Positions 6,509 to 15,695 are shown, counted from the stretch's first letter. The stretch is DNA of 42,071 nt from Candidatus Omnitrophota bacterium (GCA_028710685.1 JAQTTQ010000007.1:1-42071); one strand, 5' to 3'. Program-made: numbers and translations. Notes: a model not told the origin generated them from the sequence alone.

Positions 6509-8905
6509 TTATACTACGATATTTACAAGCTTATCCGGTACAATAATGATCTTCTTCAAAGAGTTGCCTTGTAGCCAAGGCTTTAATTTCTCTTCGCCTA
6601 AAATCAACTCCTTTATTTTTTCCTCACTCATCCCCGCAGGTACCTCAATTTTAGAGCGCACCTTTCCGTTAACCTGAAGCACAATCTCTACGGTATCCTC
6701 AATAAGCATACCCGGATCATACTTTGGCCAAGAAGCCTTGAAAATGCTCTCCTGATTGCCCATAAGGCGGTAAAGCTCCTCTGAGAAATGTGGAATTATC
6801 GGGCTAAGCATAATAACTAATTTAGAGAAGACCTCTTTATCTGCGCCAAACTGGTAAATAGCGTTGGTAAATTCCATAAGGCTGGCTATAGCGGTATTGA
6901 ATTTAAACCCATTAAAATCATCACCCACCTTTTTTATAGTTTTATGCATAAGGCGCACCAACCGATCGTCTGCCTTCTCCTTAAGATTCTCCTGTATGCG
7001 CCATACCCGGTTTAGAAACCTATAAGCCCCTTCCAGCCCGCGGTCATCCCACTCTAATTCTGTTTCAGGGGGAGCGGCAAAAAGAATAAAAAGGCGCAAA
7101 GAATCTGCGCCGTATCTCTTAATCATAGAATCGGGATCAACGATATTGCCTCTGGACTTAGACATTACCTCGCCGTCTTTTAAAACCATCCCCTGGGTTA
7201 AAAGACGGTTAAAGGGCTCGGAGAAATCTATTAATTTTAAATCTTTAAAAAATTTAGTAAAAAAACGCGAGTAGAGCAGATGCAATATCGCATGCTCAAT
7301 TCCGCCGATATACTGATCAACGGGCATCCAGTAAGATACCTCTTTCCTGTCAAAGGGCGCCTCTTTGAATTGAGGAGAACAAAATCTTAAAAAATACCAG
7401 GAAGAATCAAAAAAAGTTGCCATAGTATCCGTCTCTCTCCTGGCCTTCATCCCGCACTTAGGGCACTTAGCCTCTACAAATTTCTTTACCTTTGCCAACG
7501 GGCTTCCCCCTTCTCCGGTAAAAGGCGCATCCTTAGGAAGCTCAACAGGCAAATCTTGATACGGCACAGGGACAGCGCCGCATTTATCGCAATATATAAC
7601 CGGAATGGGACTTCCCCAATAACGCTGGCGCGAAATCAGCCAATCACGTAAACGCCAGTTAGTCTTAATGCGGCCAAACCCCTCTGCCTCCATCCACTTT
7701 GATATACTATCTTTTGCCTCTAGATTTGAAGTGCCGTTAAATTTACCGGAATTAACCTGTAAACCATCACCCTCAAAAGCTTCTTCCATAGTTGCCTCAT
7801 CCAGGCTGCGATCAAAAGGCTTAATAACTACACGCATAGGCAAGCCGTGTTCTTTAGCAAAAATAAAGTCGCGCTGATCATGGGTAGGAACAGCCATGAT
7901 TGCCCCGGTTCCATATTCCATCAGGACATAATCCGCAATCCAGATAGGGATTACCTCATTATTTACCGGATTGAGAGCATAGCTTCCGGTAAAAATACCC
8001 TCTTTCTTTACATCCGAAGAGGCACGGACAATTTTACTCTTTTTGGAAACTTTATCGATAAAATCCAGGGCTTCTTTTTCATGTGGTTTCCCGCGGATAA
8101 AATCTTTTGCCGCCGGATGTTCGCAAGCCAAAACGATATAAGTTGCCCCGAATATAGTATCCGGGCGCGTTGTAAAAACTGGTATAACCGTATCAGAATC
8201 CTTAAGTTTAAAATAAATCTCCACTCCCTGGCTCTTGCCTATCCAGTTCTCCTGCATGCTTAAAACCCGCCCTGGCCAGTTCTTCAGTAATTTTAAATCT
8301 TCCAGGAGCCTCTCTTTATATTCCGTAATCTTTAAATACCACTGCTCTAAGTCTTTTTGCTCTACCTTGGCATGGCACCTCCAGCAACCTCCATCAATTA
8401 CCTCTTCATTAGCCAAAGTTGTTGAGCATTCCGGGCACCAGTTTACGGCCGATGCCTTTCTATAGGCTAACCCGCGCTCAAGCATCTTTAAGAATATCCA
8501 CTGGTTCCACTTATAATAGCTGCTGTCACAGGTAGAAAGTTCCCTGCCCCAGTCATAAGAAAAACCCATTTTCTTTAATTCTACTTCCATATCCTTGATG
8601 CACTTATGGGTCCAGGTATCCGGCTTAGTCTTATTTTTAATCGCCGCATTCTCCGCAGGCTGACCAAAAGCATCAAAACCCATCGGATGTAAAACATCAT
8701 ATCCCTGCAGCATCTTAAGGCGCGCGGCCACATCTCCGATGGTATAATTACGCACATGGCCCATATGTATTTTCCCTGAAGGATACGGGAACATCTCCAA
8801 AAGATAGTATTTTTTATTATTTGAATACGGAGAGGCCTTTAAAAGCCTCTTTTTATCCCAATATCCCTGCCACTTCTCTTCAATTTTCTTAAAGTCGTAG
8901 AACAT
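6509..8905 (-). CDS. leuS: Leucyl-tRNA synthetase
   Basis: This 798-residue class I aminoacyl-tRNA synthetase has the HIGH-type motif in PYPSGKIHMGHVRN near residue 40. It carries a CP1 editing domain with TTRPDTIFGATY near 247-258, the zinc-type cysteines CPEC/CRCH and CDKC/CPKC, and the KMSKS-type motif VMSKSRGN near 580. It ends in an anticodon-binding helical domain. It charges tRNA-Leu. The length and domain order are typical of bacterial LeuRS. It lies 2 nt downstream of nfo and is probably read from the nfo promoter. Confidence 0.97.
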   Translation of the reverse strand: MFYDFKKIEEKWQGYWDKKRLLKASPYSNNKKYYLLEMFPYPSGKIHMGHVRNYTIGDVAARLKMLQGYDVLHPMGFDAFGQPAENAAIKNKTKPDTWTHKCIKDMEVELKKMGFSYDWGRELSTCDSSYYKWNQWIFLKMLERGLAYRKASAVNWCPECSTTLANEEVIDGGCWRCHAKVEQKDLEQWYLKITEYKERLLEDLKLLKNWPGRVLSMQENWIGKSQGVEIYFKLKDSDTVIPVFTTRPDTIFGATYIVLACEHPAAKDFIRGKPHEKEALDFIDKVSKKSKIVRASSDVKKEGIFTGSYALNPVNNEVIPIWIADYVLMEYGTGAIMAVPTHDQRDFIFAKEHGLPMRVVIKPFDRSLDEATMEEAFEGDGLQVNSGKFNGTSNLEAKDSISKWMEAEGFGRIKTNWRLRDWLISRQRYWGSPIPVIYCDKCGAVPVPYQDLPVELPKDAPFTGEGGSPLAKVKKFVEAKCPKCGMKARRETDTMATFFDSSWYFLRFCSPQFKEAPFDRKEVSYWMPVDQYIGGIEHAILHLLYSRFFTKFFKDLKLIDFSEPFNRLLTQGMVLKDGEVMSKSRGNIVDPDSMIKRYGADSLRLFILFAAPPETELEWDDRGLEGAYRFLNRVWRIQENLKEKADDRLVRLMHKTIKKVGDDFNGFKFNTAIASLMEFTNAIYQFGADKEVFSKLVIMLSPIIPHFSEELYRLMGNQESIFKASWPKYDPGMLIEDTVEIVLQVNGKVRSKIEVPAGMSEEKIKELILGEEKLKPWLQGNSLKKIIIVPDKLVNIVV

Positions 8906-8907
8906 AA

Positions 8908-9756
8908 TTATCCTGCCTTAGCTAATTTCCTCACCAGTTTTAAATTCATTTCATCGCTTAAAGGGCTATCCTTAGGAGTCTCTAAAATCATTGGTATTTT
9001 CTTAAGCTTAGGGTGGTTAATAATCCTCTTCATCCCCTCTAAGCCTATGCTCCCCTTGCCGATATGATCATGCCGGTCATGATGCGAGGCTAAATCCCCG
9101 TGGGCATCGTTTAAATGAATAAGTTTAATTAATCCTATGCCCACCAACCCCTCAATTTCATTAAGCATAGATGATAAACCTTCCCTGGTACTTAAATCAT
9201 AGCCTGCCAGGTATGCGTGCGCAGTATCCAGGCATAGGCCTAGGCGTAATTTATCCTTTATGCCGGAGATGATTTTCTTCTGATGCTCAAATTTATAGCC
9301 TAACCATGACCCGCTTCCCGAGGTATTTTCAAGGAGTATCCCTACCTTAAGCCCTTTAGTTTCATCCAGTATCTTATTCAAGGCATTAATAAGCCTGGCG
9401 ATCCCCGCTTCCTCAGAGGTATCCTTATGGCTTCCCATATGGGTTACGATATAATCCGCCTCCAGCCTTGAGGCCTCTTGGATATCTTCAATATAAGACT
9501 GGATTGAACCTTTATAAAGCCTGGCATCTGGAGAAGCAAGATTAATTAAGTAGGATATATGGATAAAAACCGGATTTATCTTAAGCTTATTACGCCGGAC
9601 TTTAAATTCCTCGATATCTTTACTGTCTAGAGGCTTGCCCTTCCACTGTTGGGGATTTCGGGCAAAAATTTGCATGGTTTGACAGCCTAGGGCATGCGCG
9701 CGGTTAAGCGATTCGTAAATTTTACCTGCCCCGGATACATGGATGCCTATGGTCAT
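8908..9756 (-). CDS. nfo: Endonuclease IV (AP endonuclease)
   Basis: This 282-residue protein has the TIM-barrel endonuclease IV signatures supplying the metal ligands: VTHMGSHKD, LLENTSGSG, CLDTAHAYLAGYD, HLNDAHGD followed by HHDRHDHIGKG, and LETPKD near the end. It cleaves abasic sites 5' of the lesion in base excision repair. The length equals the family norm. The promoter immediately upstream leaves almost no leader. leuS follows after 2 nt. Confidence 0.95.
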   Translation of the reverse strand: MTIGIHVSGAGKIYESLNRAHALGCQTMQIFARNPQQWKGKPLDSKDIEEFKVRRNKLKINPVFIHISYLINLASPDARLYKGSIQSYIEDIQEASRLEADYIVTHMGSHKDTSEEAGIARLINALNKILDETKGLKVGILLENTSGSGSWLGYKFEHQKKIISGIKDKLRLGLCLDTAHAYLAGYDLSTREGLSSMLNEIEGLVGIGLIKLIHLNDAHGDLASHHDRHDHIGKGSIGLEGMKRIINHPKLKKIPMILETPKDSPLSDEMNLKLVRKLAKAG

Positions 9757-9765
9757 AATTTATAA

Positions 9766-9794
9766 ATTATACCCCTCCTTCTAAATAGCGTCAA
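9766..9794 (-). promoter_or_regulatory. Promoter of nfo-leuS (near-leaderless)
   Basis: On the minus strand TTGACG (9789-9794) is followed after 17 bp by a perfect TATAAT (9766-9771). The predicted +1 is about 3 nt before the nfo ATG at 9756, so the mRNA has virtually no leader. A GGAGGGG stretch lies between the boxes, upstream of the start site, and is not transcribed. Confidence 0.75.
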
Positions 9795-9802
9795 GGTTAT
9801 AG

Positions 9803-9831
9803 TTGACAATGCCCTGGGGCAATGTTATATT
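9803..9831 (+). promoter_or_regulatory. Promoter of the tRNA-Ala/tRNA-Leu unit
   Basis: TTGACA (9803-9808) is followed after exactly 17 bp by TATATT (9826-9831), placing the start near 9838, about 20 nt before the mature tRNA-Ala. It is back-to-back with the nfo promoter; the two -35 boxes are 8 bp apart. Confidence 0.75.
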
Positions 9832-9858
9832 TATAACCGCTAATCTTATAGATTTTAT

Positions 9859-9934
9859 GGGGCTGTAGCTCAGCTGGGAGAGCACTTGCATGGCATGCAA
9901 GGGGTCAGGGGTTCGATCCCCCTCAGCTCCACCA
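9859..9934 (+). tRNA. tRNA-Ala (anticodon GGC)
   Basis: A full cloverleaf can be folded. Acceptor GGGGCTG pairs with CAGCTCC (one G-T), the D-arm is GCTC/GAGC, and the anticodon stem CTTGC/GCAAG encloses loop ATGGCAT with anticodon GGC. The T-arm is AGGGG-TTCGATC-CCCCT. The discriminator base is A and the CCA end is encoded (9932-9934). The length is 76 nt. Confidence 0.97.
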
Positions 9935-9951
9935 TTCTCCGTATATCTCTT

Positions 9952-10034
9952 GCCGAAGTGGCGAAATGGCATACGCGGCAGCCTCAAAAGCTGTTGAGCG
10001 CAAGCTCATGTGGGTTCAACTCCCTCCTTCGGCA
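9952..10034 (+). tRNA. tRNA-Leu (anticodon CAA)
   Basis: Acceptor GCCGAAG pairs perfectly with CTTCGGC. The anticodon stem GCAGC/GCTGT (one G-T pair) encloses loop CTCAAAA with anticodon CAA. A long variable arm (TGAGCGCAAGCTCA) forms its own hairpin, as expected for class II tRNAs. The T-stem has one T-T mismatch. The discriminator is A, and CCA is not encoded, unlike in the neighbouring tRNA-Ala. Confidence 0.95.
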
Positions 10035-10057
10035 CTATTTTTGTCGCCTCTTTTAAT

Positions 10058-11887
10058 ATGCAGAAAAAGGTAATCTTACTAGTTTTCTTTCTATGCTTAG
10101 CCCCGCAACTCTCCTTTGGCGAAAACGGCATCCTTGATAAACTTACCATAGAAGCAGCAAGAATAAATACGCCCGCCCAAAACCGTTCCATTATCCATAA
10201 TACAGTTTCAGGCCCAAGCCTGTATTCCTCCGATGTTTTCAATAGCTCAGCCAAAAAATATATAACCAAATTTAAAGACTCCCCGGTATATTTAGTAGAC
10301 GCTGTTATAGACGAAGTACTCTACCGTATTAAAATTAAAGAATTGGTCATCTACACCAATACCCAGCCAGAGCCTACAAGCTTTCTATATTTACGTATCT
10401 ACCCCAACAGCCCGATGTTTATAATGCGCAAGGATAACGTCCGATTCAATAAAGTCGAAATAAACGGCATTACTGCAAACTATGAACTTTTAGGTACCCT
10501 GCTAGAAATAGAGCTCCCGCAACCCTTAAGACAGAATGAAAGTATCAATCTTTATATGGAATTCTCCGAACTGCTGCAAGAGATAATCCCACCTTCAGAC
10601 AATCTATTCAGCTCGCTTGATCCTACTTCCAGTAGCGTTGGCGGATTTGTTGATTACGGCGTATTTGGCTATTACAAAGAGATAATAAGTCTGGGGCACT
10701 GGTTCCCTATGCTAACCCCTTATAGAAACGGAGAGTGGTCGCGTACGCCTCCTGCGCGAAACGGAGATATCCAAAACTTTGAGGAAGGAATTTTTAAAAT
10801 AAATTTTACAGCAGATAATGATACTGTAATAGCCAGCGCAGGGGTAAAAATCGGTGAAAAGGCCTCCGGGGTAGAAGGAAAGAAGACATCGGCTTATATC
10901 GGTATCGGTATGCGTGAATGCGCCTTTCAGCTAAGCAAACATTTCCAGGTCCTTAAAGAAAAAGTGGGAGAGACTATTATTGAATCTTATTTCTTAAAGG
11001 GCCACAGCGATTTCGGTAAAAATATCCTCTCTTACACTGCTAAGGCCCTAAAGCTCTATGGAGACTTACTCGGTGAATACCCCTTCTCTGAGCTTAAGGT
11101 AGTTGAGACCTACCTTACAGGAGGAGCAGGAGGGATGGAATTCCCTGCTTTTATTACTATATCCTCTTATTACAACAACCCTAAAATTAACTTGGGGCCT
11201 ATGGCGCTTCTGTTTGGCAATAAAAATAAAGAACTGGAGGAGAGCTTACGCCCCATGCTACAAAACACCCTCGAGTTTATTGTAGCGCATGAAGTTGGGC
11301 ATCAATGGTGGAATACGGTAGTGGGAAGCGACTCTATTAATAGCGCCTGGGTTGACGAATCACTAACTAATTATTTTTCTTTGGTTTATTTTGACAAGAT
11401 ATACGGGAGGGCGAAATTTGAAGAACAAAAACTTTATAATCTGAGGCTGCCTATCCTTCTAGCGAAATTTGCGGGGACATCCGATAAAGGAGTTAACCGG
11501 CCTTCCTCAGAATTCACCGATACCATGCAATACGCCGTGATAGTCTATTCTAAAGGAGCTTATTTTTATGACGAGTTGAGCCAACTCTTAGGAGAAGCTA
11601 ATTTCTTAAAAACAGCCCGGGCTTACTATAACACGTATAAGTTCTCCTTAGCTCCGGAAGAAGGCTTTATTAATGTAGCAAAGAAAGAGCATCCTAAGTT
11701 TAAAAACAAGATCGATGCCCTATACCGACGCTGGATAATAGAAGAACACATGTATGAAGATATTAAAGGCAATTTTATCGAAGAAATCGCCAGAATGGCA
11801 GGAGTAGAGATTCCTAAAGTAATCGACTTTGATAAGGGCCTATTTAATTCTTTTAAAGATATAATGCGCTTTGGCGGTAAAAAATAA
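10058..11887 (+). CDS. M1-family (gluzincin) metallopeptidase, exported
   Basis: This 609-residue protein begins MQKKVILLVFFLCLA, a signal peptide. The zinc-binding motif HEVGHQWW (His411, Glu412, His415) is followed after 18 residues by Glu434 in WVDESLTNY, the M1 HExxHx18E pattern. The substrate-binding GGMEF motif lies upstream in GGAGGMEFPAF. Family members trim N-terminal residues from peptides; the N-terminal beta domain here is divergent. The start at 10058 was chosen because an earlier in-frame ATG at 10010 lies inside tRNA-Leu. It begins only 23 nt after the tRNA with no clear ribosome site, so it may share the tRNA transcript. Confidence 0.88.
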   Translation: MQKKVILLVFFLCLAPQLSFGENGILDKLTIEAARINTPAQNRSIIHNTVSGPSLYSSDVFNSSAKKYITKFKDSPVYLVDAVIDEVLYRIKIKELVIYTNTQPEPTSFLYLRIYPNSPMFIMRKDNVRFNKVEINGITANYELLGTLLEIELPQPLRQNESINLYMEFSELLQEIIPPSDNLFSSLDPTSSSVGGFVDYGVFGYYKEIISLGHWFPMLTPYRNGEWSRTPPARNGDIQNFEEGIFKINFTADNDTVIASAGVKIGEKASGVEGKKTSAYIGIGMRECAFQLSKHFQVLKEKVGETIIESYFLKGHSDFGKNILSYTAKALKLYGDLLGEYPFSELKVVETYLTGGAGGMEFPAFITISSYYNNPKINLGPMALLFGNKNKELEESLRPMLQNTLEFIVAHEVGHQWWNTVVGSDSINSAWVDESLTNYFSLVYFDKIYGRAKFEEQKLYNLRLPILLAKFAGTSDKGVNRPSSEFTDTMQYAVIVYSKGAYFYDELSQLLGEANFLKTARAYYNTYKFSLAPEEGFINVAKKEHPKFKNKIDALYRRWIIEEHMYEDIKGNFIEEIARMAGVEIPKVIDFDKGLFNSFKDIMRFGGKK

Positions 11888-11889
11888 GA

Positions 11890-12510
11890 TTATTCGGATT
11901 TTAGATATGGGATGATAGCGCGGTATATGCGCTGGGCAATAATCTTATACCCCTCTTGGTTAGGGTGCATAAAATCGCTCTTCATGGCAGGATTGGTAAT
12001 TATGCCGCTTAATACTGCCGGGACAAAAATTGAACCTGTCTCTTTAGCCAGCCTGGAAAACTTCATCCGGTAATCCCGCAGGAAGAACCCCGCGCTTACA
12101 TCAACAATAACCGTAATTGCTCCCTGGCCTTGGGCCTTAAGGATCATTGACCTGACATTATCTATAGTAGACTCCTGCGGTATGTCCTTTAAGAAATCAT
12201 TTCCGCAAAACTCGATTAAAACCAAAAAAGGCTTTCTAGCTAATACATCTTTTTCTATGCGCTTAAAAGCGCTGATAGATGTGTCTCCGTCTACCCCGGC
12301 ATTTATTACCGGCATTTTTACCATTTTAGAAAGAATTGAGGGATAGTCTTCCCCGGGCTTAACCCCGTAGCCAAAAGTAATACTATCCCCGAAACAAATA
12401 ATATTCTCTCCAGAAGAACCTGTATTCTGAACCTCTCTTTTATCGCAGGCAGATATGGTAATAGCACAAAAACATAGCAACACTATTAAGAGTATCTTAA
12501 TTTTTTGCAT
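11890..12510 (-). CDS. GDSL/SGNH-type lipoprotein esterase (TesA-like)
   Basis: This 206-residue protein has a signal peptide and a probable lipobox ending in ISAC (Cys22). The SGNH blocks are visible: FGDSITFG with the nucleophile Ser, a Gly in NAGVDGDTS, GND in EFCGNDF, and the catalytic Asp/His in DFMHPNQEG. Relatives are acyl esterases, lysophospholipases and thioesterases acting in the periplasm. Its start overlaps the end of rlmN by 14 nt. Its stop faces the M1 peptidase stop with only a 2-nt gap. The substrate is unknown. Confidence 0.85.
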   Translation of the reverse strand: MQKIKILLIVLLCFCAITISACDKREVQNTGSSGENIICFGDSITFGYGVKPGEDYPSILSKMVKMPVINAGVDGDTSISAFKRIEKDVLARKPFLVLIEFCGNDFLKDIPQESTIDNVRSMILKAQGQGAITVIVDVSAGFFLRDYRMKFSRLAKETGSIFVPAVLSGIITNPAMKSDFMHPNQEGYKIIAQRIYRAIIPYLKSE

Positions 12511-13528
12511 AATTTAACCTCAGCTGTCCGCAGGCAGCATTTATATCCTCTCCCCGCTCTTTACGCAACGTTACATTAATTCTTGACTTAACAAGGTAAT
12601 CTTTAAAGATATCCACGCTATCCTTTGCAGCCGGTGCAAATCTTAATTCCGGGATATAATTTGAGGGGATCAAGTTTACCTTAGCCAGCTTAAAATCTTT
12701 TAGTAGCCTGAACAAATCTTCAGCATCTCTAAGCGAAGAATTCAGGCCCTTGATTAATATATACTCAAAGGTAACCTGGCGGCGGGTTTTAAGGCTGTAC
12801 TCTTTGCAGGTATAGATAAGCTCCCTAAGCGGATAAACCTTATTTACCGGCATAAGGGTTGACCTTAGTCCATCGGTAGCCGCATGCAGCGATACGGAAA
12901 GCTCCAATTGCAGCCCCTCTGAACTTAATCTCTCTATGCCGGGGATGATCCCGCTGGTTGAAATGGTAATCCTGCGCGCTCCGATATTTAGCCCTGCGCT
13001 TGAATTCATAATCCTGATTGCCTTAATTACATTATCGTAATTATCCATAGGCTCTCCCGTGCCCATAAAGACCAAGTGGGTAAGCCTGTTTTCTAAAGCA
13101 TTGTCTTTTAAATAAATCGCCTCTTCGAGGATCTCCCCCGTGGTTAAATCCCTCTTAAAACCGAGCATACCACTGGCGCAGAAACTACATCCATACTTAC
13201 AACCTACCTGGGAGGAAAGGCATCCCGTAACCCTGGACTTGGCAGGAATAACCACGGCCTCAATTGAATTATTGTCTTTTGATCCTAAAAGAATTTTTCT
13301 TGTACCATCCTGAGAATCCAAATGCTTCAGCAACCTGAAACCTAAAACATAAAACCTATCTGCAAGCTCTTTTCTCAACGACTGGGGGATATCGCTCATA
13401 TAATTGAAATCCCAGACCCCCCTTTTGTATAGCCACGAAAATACCTGGCGGGCATGATAAGGCTTAGCGCCTAAAGCTAAAAACTCCCCCTCCAGCTCCT
13501 TTAAGTCAAAATTCTTGATATCCCGCAT
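12497..13528 (-). CDS. rlmN: Dual-specificity 23S rRNA/tRNA methyltransferase RlmN
   Basis: This 343-residue radical SAM enzyme has the RlmN-type cluster motif CKYGCSFCASG and the N-terminal domain with YHARQVFSWLYKRGV. It also has GTGEPMDNYDNV, ISTSGIIPGI, and the C-terminal RGEDINAACGQL with the methyl-carrying cysteine. It methylates C2 of A2503 in 23S rRNA and A37 in tRNAs. The length is typical. It is 5 nt downstream of the acyl-CoA ligase gene and overlaps the following esterase gene. Confidence 0.95.
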   Translation of the reverse strand: MRDIKNFDLKELEGEFLALGAKPYHARQVFSWLYKRGVWDFNYMSDIPQSLRKELADRFYVLGFRLLKHLDSQDGTRKILLGSKDNNSIEAVVIPAKSRVTGCLSSQVGCKYGCSFCASGMLGFKRDLTTGEILEEAIYLKDNALENRLTHLVFMGTGEPMDNYDNVIKAIRIMNSSAGLNIGARRITISTSGIIPGIERLSSEGLQLELSVSLHAATDGLRSTLMPVNKVYPLRELIYTCKEYSLKTRRQVTFEYILIKGLNSSLRDAEDLFRLLKDFKLAKVNLIPSNYIPELRFAPAAKDSVDIFKDYLVKSRINVTLRKERGEDINAACGQLRLNYAKN

Positions 13529-13533
13529 ATTAA

Positions 13534-15039
13534 TTATTGAGAACGAAGCTGTTCTTTATCAACCTTACCAGTGCGGTTTTTAGGAAGTACGGCTTTAAAT
13601 TCAAAATAATGAGGGATCTTGAAATGGGCAAGGTGTTTCCTTAGAAAATAACGCAGGTCTTCCTCAGAGACGGACTTTCCCTCTTTCACAACTACGAAGG
13701 CCTTGGGCACTTCGCCTCTTAATTTATCCTTAACCCCCACTACCGCTGCCTCCGATACAGACTCATTCTTCTGTATCGCCGCCTCGACCTCCGGCTCAAA
13801 AACAATTTCTCCCCCTACCTTAATCATCTCTTTCTTCCTGCCAACAATATAAAGATACCCCTGCGAATCAAATTTGCCCAAATCACCAGTATGGAACCAT
13901 CCCTGGCGCATACACTCGGAGGTAAGCTCAGCATCCCTATAATATCCGTCGGTAACAACCCATCCCTTAACTACTATTTCCCCTACCTGCCCCGCGCTTA
14001 ACTCCTGGTCGGCATCATCAAAGATTTTTATCTCTATCCACGGCGCAGGCCTGCCTACACTCTCAATCTTATCCGACCCCATAGGCAAGACTGCGGTAGG
14101 CGCGTTAGTCTCGGTCATCCCCCATCCGTTTAAAAGGTGAGCCTTGGGACAAAACTGGTGGAACCTGCGTAATGCATCGGGAGAACTCGAGGCACCGAAT
14201 GTCACAATCCAGCGCAAAGAGGTTAAATCAAATGTCTCAAACTCCTTTAGTTGCAATAAGGCATAGTACATGGAAGGAACTATCCAGAAAAAGTTGACCT
14301 TGTATTTAGCAATATTCTTTAAGAATTCAAGAGGTATAAAACGCTCCATTAAAACAAGCTTCAAGGAAAAACATATTGTATTTTGGATATAAATAAGCCC
14401 TCCCAGGTGAGAGAAAGGCAAGGCGCAAAGCGCGGTATCTTTATGGCTTAAATCTGAATTTACGAAAAACTCCATGGATTTAGGAGGGGCTAAAAGCTGG
14501 CTGTAACTTATCAATACCCCTTTGGGCTTTCCGGTCGTACCCGAGGTATAAAAAATTATCGCGTAATCTTTTTCCTGAGTATCAACATTAACGGCTACAT
14601 CGCTGCCTTTATCCAAACAATCGTTAAAGAATAAATAATCCTCCTGTCTATCTTGGCAAGTTATTACCGTCTTTAAGAAAGGAACCCTTGCCTTAAGCGC
14701 GGTTAAATCCAGCGTAGCCTTAGGCTTTATTATCAAAACCCTGGATTCAGAATGCATAAGGCATGAAGAGAGCTCCTCTGAGGTAAGCATAAAATCCAAA
14801 GGCACAGCTATTGCGCCTAGCGCCCATATTGCCAGGTAACTATAAATATACTCCGGCCAGTTAGGAAGGTACAAGGCTACCCTATCCCCCTTCTCTACCC
14901 CTATCTTCTTAAGGCTGTTTGCCAGCGTAAGGTATCTCTCCTGCAATTTCTTTAAAGTTATTTCTTCATCCCTGAAAATAACCGCAACCTTATCCGGATT
15001 AATATTTGCCTGATCCCTTAAAATATCCAGTATCTTCAT
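13534..15039 (-). CDS. AMP-forming acyl-CoA ligase/synthetase
   Basis: This 501-residue member of the ANL superfamily has the P-loop-like A3 motif FYTSGTTGKPKGV (about 167-179) and the A5 motif GWGMTETN. The A7/A8 stretch is WFHTGDLG...GRKKEMIKVGGE. The catalytic lysine lies in RTGKVDKEQL at the extreme C-terminus. Such enzymes activate a carboxylic acid as acyl-AMP and usually transfer it to CoA; medium/long-chain acids are likely, but substrate cannot be read from sequence. It is on the same strand as the polyketide-like genes ~10 kb upstream, so a role in priming is possible but unsupported. Confidence 0.88.
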   Translation of the reverse strand: MKILDILRDQANINPDKVAVIFRDEEITLKKLQERYLTLANSLKKIGVEKGDRVALYLPNWPEYIYSYLAIWALGAIAVPLDFMLTSEELSSCLMHSESRVLIIKPKATLDLTALKARVPFLKTVITCQDRQEDYLFFNDCLDKGSDVAVNVDTQEKDYAIIFYTSGTTGKPKGVLISYSQLLAPPKSMEFFVNSDLSHKDTALCALPFSHLGGLIYIQNTICFSLKLVLMERFIPLEFLKNIAKYKVNFFWIVPSMYYALLQLKEFETFDLTSLRWIVTFGASSSPDALRRFHQFCPKAHLLNGWGMTETNAPTAVLPMGSDKIESVGRPAPWIEIKIFDDADQELSAGQVGEIVVKGWVVTDGYYRDAELTSECMRQGWFHTGDLGKFDSQGYLYIVGRKKEMIKVGGEIVFEPEVEAAIQKNESVSEAAVVGVKDKLRGEVPKAFVVVKEGKSVSEEDLRYFLRKHLAHFKIPHYFEFKAVLPKNRTGKVDKEQLRSQ

Positions 15040-15041
15040 AA

Positions 15042-15695
15042 TTAACCTAGCTCTTTCTCTATTTTATTTATAAGTTCCCCTGTCTCCCTAATCAAGAGAG
15101 CAGGCAAAAAATGCGACATTTCTGCCTCCTGTTTCAGGCTTTTTAAGCTGCCTAACAATCTTTTCAATGTAACAAGGCGCCTCTTTTCCTGGGCCTCCTC
15201 AGGCTCTAATTCTTTCCTTTGCCTGATGAGCGCGGTTAATCCTTTTCTCACCTCTTGCGTATCTTTCCCGTGCTCGAGAACATCTTTCTTTAGCCTAGAG
15301 TAATCCTCTTCGTCGATATCCTTTTTATTCTTTGCCTTGCGCAGTAGATCAACTGCCTCATAGGTAGGCAGTTTAGCGGTATTTACAGATTCGGCATAAT
15401 CTCCCTTAAGATAGGCCGGCTCTTCTTTCTCCAGGAAATAATAAGAACGCAAAAGTTTCATTGCCGTGACCTTCTTGATGCCGACCTCTTTGGCCGTATA
15501 GGCCTCAAAGGTGGCAAATCCCCACTCCTTATAGAGCTTGTCCTTAAGGACGCAGTAGAGCGAACGCCCTAGATTAATCCAGGATGATTTGAAATTCCTA
15601 GCGCTCTCTAGGACATGATAACGCAACGAACCTTCATCTAAGGAGGCCATTTTATTCTCGATAGCTTCAAGAGATTTTGTCTTATGTGCTTCCAT
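15042..15695 (-). CDS. Hypothetical helical protein, unrecognised
   Basis: This 217-residue charged protein is predicted to be largely alpha-helical. Residues about 35-90 contain a possible helix-turn-helix-like stretch (WGFATFEAYTAKEVGIKKVTAMKLL). The C-terminal half is rich in Lys/Glu/Arg and may form a coiled coil (about 145-190). No signal peptide or membrane segment is visible, and no family is recognised. It sits between the AsmA-like gene (1-nt overlap) and the acyl-CoA ligase (2-nt gap), so co-transcription is very likely. Confidence 0.7.
   Translation of the reverse strand: MEAHKTKSLEAIENKMASLDEGSLRYHVLESARNFKSSWINLGRSLYCVLKDKLYKEWGFATFEAYTAKEVGIKKVTAMKLLRSYYFLEKEEPAYLKGDYAESVNTAKLPTYEAVDLLRKAKNKKDIDEEDYSRLKKDVLEHGKDTQEVRKGLTALIRQRKELEPEEAQEKRRLVTLKRLLGSLKSLKQEAEMSHFLPALLIRETGELINKIEKELG

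Noticed and set aside
9781-9987. Minus-strand frame of 68 residues containing GAEGDRTPDPLH
   Set aside because: This is the antisense of tRNA-Ala and part of tRNA-Leu, a well-known source of false proteins.
10010-10057. Earlier in-frame ATG for the M1 peptidase
   Set aside because: It lies inside tRNA-Leu, and the signal peptide begins at the ATG at 10058.
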